DNA of 5,982 nucleotides from Bacillota bacterium (GCA_009781965.1 WQUS01000125.1:1-5982); one strand, 5' to 3'; numbered from the stretch's first letter, positions 1-5,033 are shown. The notes: generated from the letters alone by a model not told the origin. Numbers and translations: made by a program.

Positions 1-2
1 TG

Positions 3-1070
3 GACGCCGGGGGCAAAGGGCTGCTGGTACTTTTGGAAGGCATTGTGGTGTCTTTACGGGATGCCGCCGCCCGGCGCAGCGTGGAATTATTTGATCTGGC
101 GGTTAGTCAGCAAAAGGAATTTGCCACCAGCCGGGCCGGGGAATTTACCGCCAATATCGAATTTACATATTGTACCGAATTTATTCTGACCGGTGAGCGG
201 ATCCCCCTGGATACCCTGCGTGAAGAGCTGGGACCATACGGGGACTGTCTGTTGGTGGTGGGGGATGACCGGACGGCCAAAGTACATATTCACTCCAATC
301 ATCCCGGGCTGGTGCTGGAGTGCGGCCTTAAGTACGGGGCGCTGCAGCGGGTGCAGGTCAATAACATGGAGGAGCAGCATCAGGGCATTAGCCGGGGTGC
401 GGCAAATGCTCCCAAACCATTTGGTGTTGTGGCCGTAGCCATTGGCGAAGGGCTGAAGACAATTTTGGAGAGCCTGGGCGTGGACGCGGTGGTGGAAGGC
501 GGGCAGACCATGAACCCTGCCACGGAGGACCTGGTGCAGGCGATCAACGGTATTAACGCGGAAGCAGTGATAATTTTACCCAATAATGGTAATATATTAT
601 TGGCGGCCCGTCAGGCAGTCTCCTTGGCCGGCCGGCCGGTAGCGGTGGTTCCGACCTTAAGCATTCCCCAAGGGATTGCCGCCATGCTGTCACTTAATCC
701 TTATGCTTCCCTGGCTGAGAATGCCGCCCAGATGGAAGAGGCCATGGCGGCCGTTAAGGCAGGCGAGGTGACCAGGGCGGTAAGGGATACGGAAATTGAT
801 GGTTTGACGGTCAAAAAAGACGACTTCATCGGTTTGGCTGACGGTAATCTGGCGGCGGTATCCGCCCGGTTGGACGAGACGGTGGAACAGTTGCTGACTA
901 AAATGGTTGACCGGGAGGCCAGTCTGATTACCTTTTATTACGGGGCCGGGCTGAGCGGAGCGGAGGCCGGCGCTATCAGCGCGCTGGCGCAAAATAAGTT
1001 TGCCGGCCTGGACATTGAAGTGCATTACGGCGGGCAGCCGCTATATCCCTTCATCATTTCAGTGGAATAA
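3..1070 (+). CDS. fakA: FakA/YloV-like DAK2-family protein, C-terminal part (5' end outside window)
   Basis: This is the C-terminal 355 residues of a fatty acid kinase-type protein; the frame is open to the left edge, so the true start and most of the N-terminal ATP-binding DhaL/DAK2 domain are missing. The first residues, DAGGKGLLVLLEG, match the end of that domain. The middle domain has YCTEF (Cys codon 171-173) and VHIHSN (His codons 285-287 and 291-293). These correspond to the Cys and two His that bind zinc in Staphylococcus FakA. The C-terminal domain has the family motifs GGQTMNP, ILPNNGNI, and VPTLSIPQG. In the family, FakA phosphorylates a fatty acid presented by a DegV/FakB protein to give an acyl phosphate for phospholipid synthesis. 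The DegV gene 15 bp downstream fits this. A DhaK-type sugar kinase is unlikely because the C-terminal domain is of the FakA type. The TTG at 33 is internal, not the start. Confidence 0.9.
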   Translation, partial: DAGGKGLLVLLEGIVVSLRDAAARRSVELFDLAVSQQKEFATSRAGEFTANIEFTYCTEFILTGERIPLDTLREELGPYGDCLLVVGDDRTAKVHIHSNHPGLVLECGLKYGALQRVQVNNMEEQHQGISRGAANAPKPFGVVAVAIGEGLKTILESLGVDAVVEGGQTMNPATEDLVQAINGINAEAVIILPNNGNILLAARQAVSLAGRPVAVVPTLSIPQGIAAMLSLNPYASLAENAAQMEEAMAAVKAGEVTRAVRDTEIDGLTVKKDDFIGLADGNLAAVSARLDETVEQLLTKMVDREASLITFYYGAGLSGAEAGAISALAQNKFAGLDIEVHYGGQPLYPFIISVE

Positions 1071-1080
1071 GGAAGGTGAT
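1071..1080 (+). promoter_or_regulatory. Ribosome binding site supporting a TTG start
   Basis: GGAAGGTGAT begins directly after the upstream stop codon and matches the anti-Shine-Dalgarno sequence well. It ends 5 bases before the TTG at 1086. No ATG or GTG of this frame lies nearby, so this site decides the TTG start and suggests translation coupled to the upstream gene. Confidence 0.75.
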
Positions 1081-1085
1081 TTCCT

Positions 1086-1964
1086 TTGACGAAGGTGCGC
1101 ATAATCACCGACAGTACCGCGGATCTGCCCCTTGAGCTGGCGGAGCGGTACGGTATTATTGTGGTGCCGCTGCAGGTGTTTTTTGGCGCGGCCGGTTACC
1201 GGGATGGCATTGATTTGACCAAGGAGGAGTTTTTCCAACGTCTGGCTGTCAGCAGTGCATTGCCTACCACTTCCCAGCCTGCGCCGGCTGATTTTGCCGC
1301 GGTATACCGTCCTTTGCTGGAAGAAGGTGCGGAAGCAGTTTCTATTCATATCTCCTCTTTGTTGAGCGGGACTGTGCAGTCGGCCCAATTGGCCAAGAAC
1401 ATGCTGAATTATGAACAGCTGGAAATTATCGATTCCCAGACGGTCAGTGTTATTTTGGGCATGATTGTGCTGGGTGCAGCCAGAGCCGCCGAGGCCGGTT
1501 ACTCGAAAAATGAGGTGGTGGCCCTGGTCCGCCGGATCATCGCGGACCACAAAATTTTTTTTATGGTCGATACCCTGGAATATTTGCAGCGCGGCGGCCG
1601 GATTGGCAAGGCCCAGGCGTTTCTCGGCGCGGTAATGAACGTGAAGCCGATTTGCACCATTAAAGACGGGATCGTCTATCCGCAGGAAAAAGTACGGGGC
1701 CGTAATAAAGCGCTGGCCCGGGTAGTTCAGTTGTTGGCCGGGGCATTTCATAACGAGCCTGTTTTTTGTTGTATGGCCCACGGCAACGACTATGAGGGTC
1801 TGGCCTATGCTAAAGAATTGGTACAGGAACATTTAAACTGCGCCGAGCTACTTGAGTGCCAGTTGGGTTCGGTGGTGGGTACGCATGGCGGGCCGGGGAT
1901 TCAGGGCATAGCGGTGTGCCGGATTGGATTAATGCACCCTGAAGAGAGTAAGATTAATACATAA
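1086..1964 (+). CDS. DegV family fatty-acid-binding protein (FakB-like)
   Basis: A complete 292-residue protein, the usual DegV length, starting at TTG. Members bind a long-chain fatty acid in a closed pocket and hand it to FakA for phosphorylation. Visible motifs: N-terminal VRIITDSTADLP (4-15); TTSQP (61-65), which holds the Thr-Ser pair contacting the carboxylate in FakB; SSLLSGTVQSA (90-100); LEYLQRGGRIGKA (164-176); and GTHGGPG (265-271) with the conserved His 267. All the expected polar ligand residues appear to be present, so it should be functional. Adjacency to the FakA homologue with a 15-bp gap indicates one operon and a partner role. Which fatty acid it prefers cannot be read from sequence. 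Confidence 0.92.
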   Translation: MTKVRIITDSTADLPLELAERYGIIVVPLQVFFGAAGYRDGIDLTKEEFFQRLAVSSALPTTSQPAPADFAAVYRPLLEEGAEAVSIHISSLLSGTVQSAQLAKNMLNYEQLEIIDSQTVSVILGMIVLGAARAAEAGYSKNEVVALVRRIIADHKIFFMVDTLEYLQRGGRIGKAQAFLGAVMNVKPICTIKDGIVYPQEKVRGRNKALARVVQLLAGAFHNEPVFCCMAHGNDYEGLAYAKELVQEHLNCAELLECQLGSVVGTHGGPGIQGIAVCRIGLMHPEESKINT

Positions 1965-1996
1965 AAGTTACTGTTGCAGTTTATTAAAGATTGGAT

Positions 1997-2036
1997 TACG
2001 ATAAAATACATGATCATACGATAAAATACATGATCA
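1997..2036 (+). repeat. Perfect 20-bp tandem duplication upstream of the flavin oxidoreductase gene
   Basis: The unit TACGATAAAATACATGATCA occurs twice in a row without a mismatch (1997-2016, 2017-2036). Each copy ends in the palindrome TGATCA, and the junction forms ATGATCAT. The second copy abuts the ribosome binding site of the next gene. The first TACGAT lies 17 bp after a weak TTGCAG (1974-1979), so a poor promoter may sit here, duplicated in its -10 half. Either a recent replication-slippage event or paired operator half-sites would explain it. The rest of the 84-bp gap holds no hairpin terminator. Confidence 0.9.
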
Positions 2037-2044
2037 GGGGAGGG
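2036..2044 (+). promoter_or_regulatory. Ribosome binding site for a TTG start
   Basis: AGGGGAGGG lies 4 bases before the TTG at 2049, and its GGAGG core is 5 bases before it. A second in-frame TTG at 2055 would have 11 bases of spacing, so 2049 is preferred but the alternative shortens the protein by only two residues. Confidence 0.6.
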
Positions 2045-2048
2045 ATAT

Positions 2049-3002
2049 TTGAGCTTGAAACTACCAGAATTAAGGATTGGCAATTTAATTCCCCGCTATC
2101 CCATCATTCAGGGCGGCATGGCCGTTAGGGTATCCACATCGGCGTTGGCTGCCGCAGTGGCCGACGCCGGGGGGATCGGGGTCATTGGCGTTTCCGGCAT
2201 GGAAGTGGATGAGCTTAGAGATGAAATTCGGGCGGCGCGCCGGTTGTCCACTGGTATTATTGGGATCAATATTATGTTTGCCGTGCGGAACTTTGCCTCG
2301 ATGGCCAAAGCGGCGATGGAGGAAAAAATAGACGTTATTTTTACCGGGGCCGGTTTTTCCCGGGATATCTTCGGCTGGGGGAAGGAAAGCGGCACCCCGG
2401 TTGTTTCCATCGTTTCTACCGGTAAAATGGCTTCCATAGCGGAAAAATGCGGCGCCGCCGCAGTAGTGGCCGAGGGTGTGGAAGCGGGCGGGCATCTGGG
2501 CACCAACCTGTCCATCTCGCAGATTTTGACCGAAATTAAAAAAGCGGTCAAGATTCCGGTGATTGCCGCCGGCGGTATTATCGACGGGTTCGGCGTGGCC
2601 CGGATGTTGAAAATGGGCGCCGACGGGGTTCAGATGGCCACCCGGTTTGTGCTTAGTAAAGAATGTACGGTGTCCGAATCCTTTAAACAGATGTATCTTA
2701 ACGCCAAGGCCGAGGATGTGGTGCTGGTGGAAAGTCCCGTCGGTATGCCCGGCCGGGCCTTGCGCAATCCTTTTGTGGACCGGATGATGGAGGGTTGTAA
2801 GCCGGATCTGGGACGGTGCCAGAAATGTCTTAAAGATTGCTCAAAAAAATATTGTATTATCAAAGCCCTGGAAAACGCGCGTCTCGGCAATGTGGAAGAG
2901 GGGCTGGTGTTTTGCGGGCAAAATGTTTATCAGATTAAAGATATCCTTTCGGTGCAGGATATTTTCAGGAATATTATCGCTGAAGTGGAATTGGTGCCTT
3001 AA
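2049..3002 (+). CDS. Nitronate monooxygenase / FabK-family FMN-dependent oxidoreductase
   Basis: A complete 317-residue TIM-barrel flavoprotein. The N-terminal PIIQGGMAVRVS (18-29) and AGGIGVIG (40-47) are typical of the 2-nitropropane dioxygenase/FabK superfamily. AEGVEAGGHLG (141-151) carries the conserved His 149 near the flavin, and IPVIAAGGIIDG (169-180) with GADGVQMATRF (190-200) forms the FMN phosphate site. The family includes nitronate monooxygenases, which oxidise nitronates such as propionate 3-nitronate, and FabK enoyl-ACP reductases; sequence alone does not separate them safely. The C-terminal part has cysteines 250, 257, 260, 264 and 269, a cluster I associate with clostridial members annotated as nitronate monooxygenase. 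No fatty acid synthesis genes are adjacent, although the upstream FakA/DegV pair also concerns acyl groups. The gene after it begins 15 bp downstream and is probably co-transcribed. Confidence 0.85.
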   Translation: MSLKLPELRIGNLIPRYPIIQGGMAVRVSTSALAAAVADAGGIGVIGVSGMEVDELRDEIRAARRLSTGIIGINIMFAVRNFASMAKAAMEEKIDVIFTGAGFSRDIFGWGKESGTPVVSIVSTGKMASIAEKCGAAAVVAEGVEAGGHLGTNLSISQILTEIKKAVKIPVIAAGGIIDGFGVARMLKMGADGVQMATRFVLSKECTVSESFKQMYLNAKAEDVVLVESPVGMPGRALRNPFVDRMMEGCKPDLGRCQKCLKDCSKKYCIIKALENARLGNVEEGLVFCGQNVYQIKDILSVQDIFRNIIAEVELVP

Positions 3003-3017
3003 CGGGGGGAGTTAGTG

Positions 3018-3554
3018 ATGGCGGAGCGGCAGACTTATCGATATAAAGATTGGGAACCGCTGCTGCACGATGCGGTTTTTCTGGCCCCGGGCGCCCGGGT
3101 AATCGGCCGGGTGGAGATCGGCGCCAAATCCAGTGTATGGTATAATGCGGTTATTCGCGGCGACGTGGATTGGGTGCGGATCGGCTGCGGCGCCAATATT
3201 CAGGACGGAGTTATCATCCATGAGGATGAAGGACATCCCTGTTTGATTGGCGATCATGTGGTAGTAGCGCACGGCGCTATTTTACACGGCTGCACTATCG
3301 GGAACAATGTGGTGATCGGCATGGGGGCCGTTATCTTGACGGGAGCCAAGATCGGCGCCAACAGTATGGTGGCTGCCGGAGCGCTGGTGCCCGGCGGCAG
3401 GGAAATACCGCCTAATTCGCTGGCCATCGGATCGCCGGCAAAAGTGGCGCGGGAACTGTCGCCTGCAGAACAGCAGCATACCATGGCCTTGGCCAAACGT
3501 TACGAAAAACGGGCTTTGTTTTGCCTGGGCTTGGGCGAAAGCCCGGATTTCTAG
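3018..3554 (+). CDS. Gamma carbonic anhydrase family protein (left-handed beta-helix)
   Basis: A 178-residue cytosolic hexapeptide-repeat protein expected to form a trimer. The ATG at 3018 is chosen because GGGGGAG (3005-3011) lies 6 bases before it; a GTG directly in front (3015) would add one residue. Zinc ligands of the gamma class are visible as His 68 (VIIHED), His 85 (VVAHG) and His 90 (ILHGC). The structural YNAVIRGDV (42-50) provides the conserved Arg 47 and Asp 49, and NIQDG (60-64) the Gln-Asp pair. Repeats of the I-G-x-x type run through about residue 120, followed by the IGSPAKVAREL capping motif and a C-terminal helix. The acidic loop of archaeal Cam is absent, so it belongs to the YrdA/PaaY/CamH-like group, where activity varies. 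It may hydrate CO2 or act as an acyl-group hydrolase or scaffold. It shares a likely transcript with the upstream oxidoreductase. Confidence 0.88.
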   Translation: MAERQTYRYKDWEPLLHDAVFLAPGARVIGRVEIGAKSSVWYNAVIRGDVDWVRIGCGANIQDGVIIHEDEGHPCLIGDHVVVAHGAILHGCTIGNNVVIGMGAVILTGAKIGANSMVAAGALVPGGREIPPNSLAIGSPAKVARELSPAEQQHTMALAKRYEKRALFCLGLGESPDF

Positions 3555-3605
3555 AACAGACTTTTGCAGTGTGCTTGGCAAAGAAGCAAAAAGGGGGTAA
3601 CGGCT

Positions 3606-3632
3606 GTGGATAGTAGTGACTGTGGGGGGTAG
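3606..3632 (+). CDS. Possible 8-codon leader ORF ahead of the Crp/Fnr gene
   Basis: AAGGGGGT (3591-3598) is the best ribosome binding site in the 82-bp gap, yet the start placed correctly for it, 7 bases later, is a GTG opening an ORF of only MDSSDCGG. Its two last codons, GGG GGG, form the candidate ribosome binding site of the regulator gene that begins at 3637, 4 bases after the stop. This arrangement would couple the two translations. It is too short to support by coding statistics and may be chance. Confidence 0.2.
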   Translation: MDSSDCGG

Positions 3633-3636
3633 TGCT

Positions 3637-4341
3637 GTGATTGAAGATGTTCGGAAGATCATGGGCAACAATCAGAGCAGTATACTAAGGTCTGAACTGA
3701 TGCTCACTGATATGGAGATAATGTTAATCAGGCAGGCCGGTTCCACGGTCCATTATCCCAAGGGTCACGTAATTTTTGCTGCCGGTGATATCTCGGACCG
3801 GGTTTATTTGATTGAAAGCGGCTGGGTGAAGATATACCGTTTATCTGCCGAAGGCAAACGGGTAACTGTGGGCAGTATCCGCAGCCAGGGTGAAATGATG
3901 GCTTTAACGGAAACGCTTTTAGGGGTGGAAAGAACTTGTTTTGCCGGCGCGATCAGCGATGTGTCCATGGTGGTGATGACCGGGCACAAGTTCGAGGAGC
4001 TTTTGGCCAAGCACTCTTTTCTTGCTATTACGGTGGCTAAATTGCTGGGGGCCAGAATGAGGGAGGCCGAGGCTTTGATTCAGGAAATGGTATGCTGGCA
4101 GGCGCCGGGCAGGCTGGCCCTGATGTTGATGAAAATGGGCGAAAAGATGGGGGAACCAACCGCCGGCGGAGTAAGGATCAACTTGTGCCTGACCCATGAG
4201 GAAATAGCCAGTATGGTTGGTACTTCGCGCCAAACGGTAACCTCGTTGTTAAACACCTTTAAACAGGAGAAAAGCATTAGCTTCGAAGGAAAGGCCATCA
4301 AGATTGAAAATCCCGATAAACTGGCCAAATGGATGGTCTAA
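3637..4341 (+). CDS. Crp/Fnr-superfamily transcriptional regulator
   Basis: A 234-residue regulator starting at GTG with a G-run (3624-3629) 7 bases upstream; an in-frame GTG at 3616 would add seven residues but has no good ribosome site. The N-terminal beta-barrel sensor domain (about 35-120) includes HVIFAAGDISDRVYLIESG and GVERTCFAGA. A dimerisation helix follows at about 125-155, then a winged helix-turn-helix with LTHEEIASMVGTSRQTVTSL (about 185-204). Aligned by eye to CRP, the Arg-Thr pair of the phosphate cassette is present, but the Gly-Glu that grips the ribose is replaced by Met-Ala. The N-terminal cysteine set of Fnr and the Cys75/His77 haem ligands of CooA are also absent, so the effector is unknown. 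The recognition helix SRQTVTS resembles CooA (SRQTTST) more than CRP (SRETVGR). Three TGTC-type dyads lie immediately downstream and are its probable targets. Confidence 0.88.
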   Translation: MIEDVRKIMGNNQSSILRSELMLTDMEIMLIRQAGSTVHYPKGHVIFAAGDISDRVYLIESGWVKIYRLSAEGKRVTVGSIRSQGEMMALTETLLGVERTCFAGAISDVSMVVMTGHKFEELLAKHSFLAITVAKLLGARMREAEALIQEMVCWQAPGRLALMLMKMGEKMGEPTAGGVRINLCLTHEEIASMVGTSRQTVTSLLNTFKQEKSISFEGKAIKIENPDKLAKWMV

Positions 4342-4358
4342 CAATTAGGATGGTCTAA
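4331..4358 (+). repeat. 11-bp direct repeat spanning the regulator's stop codon
   Basis: GGATGGTCTAA occurs at 4331-4341, where it encodes the last residues and stop, and again at 4348-4358, just before the terminator stem. The copies are 17 bp apart. It looks like a small local duplication; the second copy supplies the base of the terminator hairpin. Confidence 0.7.
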
Positions 4359-4389
4359 TAATCCCGCTTTAGGCGGGGTTATTTTTTTT
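4357..4389 (+). terminator. Intrinsic terminator of the Crp/Fnr gene
   Basis: Arm AATCCCGC (4360-4367) pairs with GCGGGGTT (4373-4380) around a 5-base loop, with one T-G pair. The stem can be lengthened by three A-T pairs at its base. A run of eight T (4382-4389) follows. It begins 15 bp after the regulator's stop and separates that transcript from the downstream operator region. Confidence 0.93.
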
Positions 4390-4401
4390 GGTGTCTCTTT
4401 T

Positions 4402-4417
4402 TGTCATGACGGCGACA
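4402..4417 (+). promoter_or_regulatory. Operator site 1 (TGTCA-N6-CGACA)
   Basis: TGTCATGACGGCGACA is a 5-6-5 dyad with the same half-sites and spacing as the published CooA operator form TGTCA-N6-CGACA. It is flanked by T and A, so TTGTC and GACAA make symmetric arms. It is the most upstream of three sites and begins 13 bp after the terminator's T-run. The proposed binder is the adjacent Crp/Fnr-family protein (inference). Confidence 0.65.
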
Positions 4418-4423
4418 ATTTAT

Positions 4424-4439
4424 TGTCATCAAGATGACT
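4424..4439 (+). promoter_or_regulatory. Operator site 2 (TGTCA-N6-TGACT)
   Basis: TGTCATCAAGATGACT starts exactly 22 bp after site 1. It contains a perfect GTCATC-AA-GATGAC dyad and differs from full symmetry only in the last base (T where A is expected), so it may be the weaker middle site. Confidence 0.6.
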
Positions 4440-4445
4440 TAAAGC

Positions 4446-4461
4446 TGTCGTTCCGGCGACA
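4446..4461 (+). promoter_or_regulatory. Operator site 3 (TGTCG-N6-CGACA)
   Basis: TGTCGTTCCGGCGACA is perfectly symmetric in its 5-bp half-sites, and C/G flanks extend the arms to CTGTCG and CGACAG. It starts exactly 22 bp after site 2 and shares CGGCGACA with site 1. Its centre is about 61 bp before the transcription start predicted from the candidate promoter, a classical activator position. Confidence 0.65.
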
Positions 4462-4479
4462 GGCATCATGGTTACTGAT

Positions 4480-4508
4480 TTGTTAGACTTATGGTAATCA
4501 TTAAAAAT
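4480..4508 (+). promoter_or_regulatory. Candidate sigma-A promoter of the membrane protein/transporter operon
   Basis: TTGTTA (4480-4485) is a 4/6 match to the -35 consensus. TAAAAA (4502-4507, 16-bp spacer) or the overlapping AAAAAT (17-bp spacer) is a poor -10. The start would fall near 4514-4516, leaving a short leader before the ribosome site at 4523-4531. Weak hexamers are what an activator-dependent promoter would have, but AT-rich DNA yields such matches often. Confidence 0.35.
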
Positions 4509-4516
4509 GATGATTA
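4495..4516 (+). repeat. AT-rich inverted repeat overlapping the candidate -10
   Basis: TAATCAT (4495-4501) and ATGATTA (4510-4516) form a 7-bp inverted repeat with an 8-bp gap. Nested within it, ATCATT-AAA-AATGAT (4497-4511) is a second perfect dyad. No T-run follows, so it is not a terminator. It could be the operator of another regulator at the promoter, or an accident of AT-rich sequence. Confidence 0.5.
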
Positions 4517-4534
4517 TACGGCGGGAGGAGGATA

Positions 4535-4609
4535 ATGACCGGTTTAAACCGCGTGGTTATGTTGCATCAGGCCAGGCTGGAGGCAGGTGATTTATTTGCG
4601 CAATTTTGA
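4535..4609 (+). CDS. Possible 24-residue leader peptide
   Basis: An ATG follows the strongest ribosome site of this region, GGGAGGAGG (4523-4531), and opens a 24-codon frame (MTGLNRVVMLHQ...) ending at TGA 4607-4609. It overlaps the start of the next gene in a different frame. Codons 2-6 contain the perfect 12-bp palindrome CGGTTTAAACCG (4540-4551). The peptide is neither hydrophobic nor rich in one amino acid, so it is not an obvious attenuation peptide or toxin. It may deliver ribosomes to the weakly started downstream gene by translational coupling. I do not recognise the sequence. Confidence 0.4.
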   Translation: MTGLNRVVMLHQARLEAGDLFAQF

Positions 4610-4985
4610 ACAGCTTTGGGATAAACTTTTTCATCCGCATCAAGCTCAGCAGGCAGAAATCCAAAACAGGCTGAAAGAACTGCAGGAGCTGGCCCAAATT
4701 GCTCTGGAAATTGAAAATAGACAGATTTATAAGAGTTTGCAGACCGAAATGAATGAACTTTTCATGAAATATTTAACTTATGTTTTTTTTGACGGGTTGC
4801 GTTTTATCGTACCGCACTTGTTTTTGCTGGCTATTATTACCAGCAAAGTAAAGTTTATACCCCTGCCTGTTGCCCTGCCCTTATTGGGAAACCAAGTGGG
4901 CATTGTAATTTTGTACCCGCTGATGGCGCTGTTGATCCATTGGGGTTACAAAAAGTTTAGAAGCAAAAAAATGCAATTAAATTAA
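4587..4985 (+). CDS. Small coiled-coil membrane protein of unknown function
   Basis: I do not recognise this 132-residue protein. Residues about 19-58 are charged and helical with heptad-like leucines (NRLKELQELAQIALEIENRQ). A first hydrophobic segment follows at about 64-85, a loop with KFIPLPVALPLLG (89-101), then a second hydrophobic segment at about 103-121 and a basic tail (YKKFRSKK). The basic tail suggests a cytoplasmic C-terminus. The coil followed by membrane helices with a proline-rich loop loosely recalls EMC3/DUF106 proteins of the Oxa1 superfamily, but the family's first membrane helix is missing; this is only a hint. The GTG at 4587 has GGAGG just 3 bases upstream, while a TTG at 4596 has AGGTGAT at better spacing, so the protein may start three residues later. 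The TSUP gene begins 57 bp after it, suggesting an accessory role in transport. Confidence 0.8.
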   Translation: MIYLRNFEQLWDKLFHPHQAQQAEIQNRLKELQELAQIALEIENRQIYKSLQTEMNELFMKYLTYVFFDGLRFIVPHLFLLAIITSKVKFIPLPVALPLLGNQVGIVILYPLMALLIHWGYKKFRSKKMQLN

Positions 4986-4999
4986 GGCGTTGGGATCTA

Positions 5000-5021
5000 T
5001 AATTACTATCTAATTATTATC
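5000..5021 (+). repeat. Two AT-rich 11-bp tandem repeats in the gap before the TSUP gene
   Basis: TAATTACTATC (5000-5010) and TAATTATTATC (5011-5021) differ at one position and sit one helical turn apart. A perfect TATAAT occurs at 4998-5003 but without a convincing -35, so an internal promoter is possible but weakly supported. The gap holds no terminator hairpin, so read-through from the upstream gene is expected. Confidence 0.5.
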
Positions 5022-5026
5022 TGGAC

Positions 5027-5033
5027 AGGAGGT
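5027..5033 (+). promoter_or_regulatory. Strong ribosome binding site of the TSUP gene
   Basis: AGGAGGT matches the anti-Shine-Dalgarno core fully and lies 9 bases before the ATG at 5043. The TTG at 5038 is out of frame, which fixes the ATG as the start. Confidence 0.85.

Noticed and set aside
626..639. GGCCGGCC-rich palindromic run
   Set aside because: It lies inside conserved FakA coding sequence (an Ala-Gly-Arg-Pro stretch) and is explained by codon choice.
1553..1562. T-run inside the DegV gene as a terminator or frameshift site
   Set aside because: It encodes Ile-Phe-Phe in frame, the protein continues with conserved motifs, and there is no preceding hairpin.
1059..1832. A 257-codon minus-strand open frame opposite the DegV gene
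   Set aside because: It lies antisense to a well-matched DegV gene, its translation shows no recognisable motif, and all supported genes run on the + strand.
2085..2551. Minus-strand open frames opposite the flavin oxidoreductase
   Set aside because: Low-complexity Ala/Pro-rich translations typical of shadows of a GC-rich gene; no ribosome site or family motif.
2841..2848. A-run in the oxidoreductase gene as a slippery frameshift site
   Set aside because: The zero frame continues to a full-length product, and I see no obvious stimulatory hairpin just downstream.
3555..3605. Promoter for the Crp/Fnr gene near TTGGCA (3575-3580)
   Set aside because: No acceptable -10 lies 16-18 bp downstream, so I could not support a promoter; read-through from the carbonic anhydrase gene is possible.
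3637..4341. Calling the regulator CooA itself
   Set aside because: The sensor domain lacks the Cys75/His77-type haem ligands and no CO dehydrogenase genes are visible. Only the recognition helix and operator form agree.
4402..4461. Three 22-bp periods read as a minimal CRISPR or iteron array
   Set aside because: The units are not identical repeats with spacers; only dyad half-sites are shared, and the position between a terminator and a promoter suits transcription factor sites. No cas or replication gene is present.
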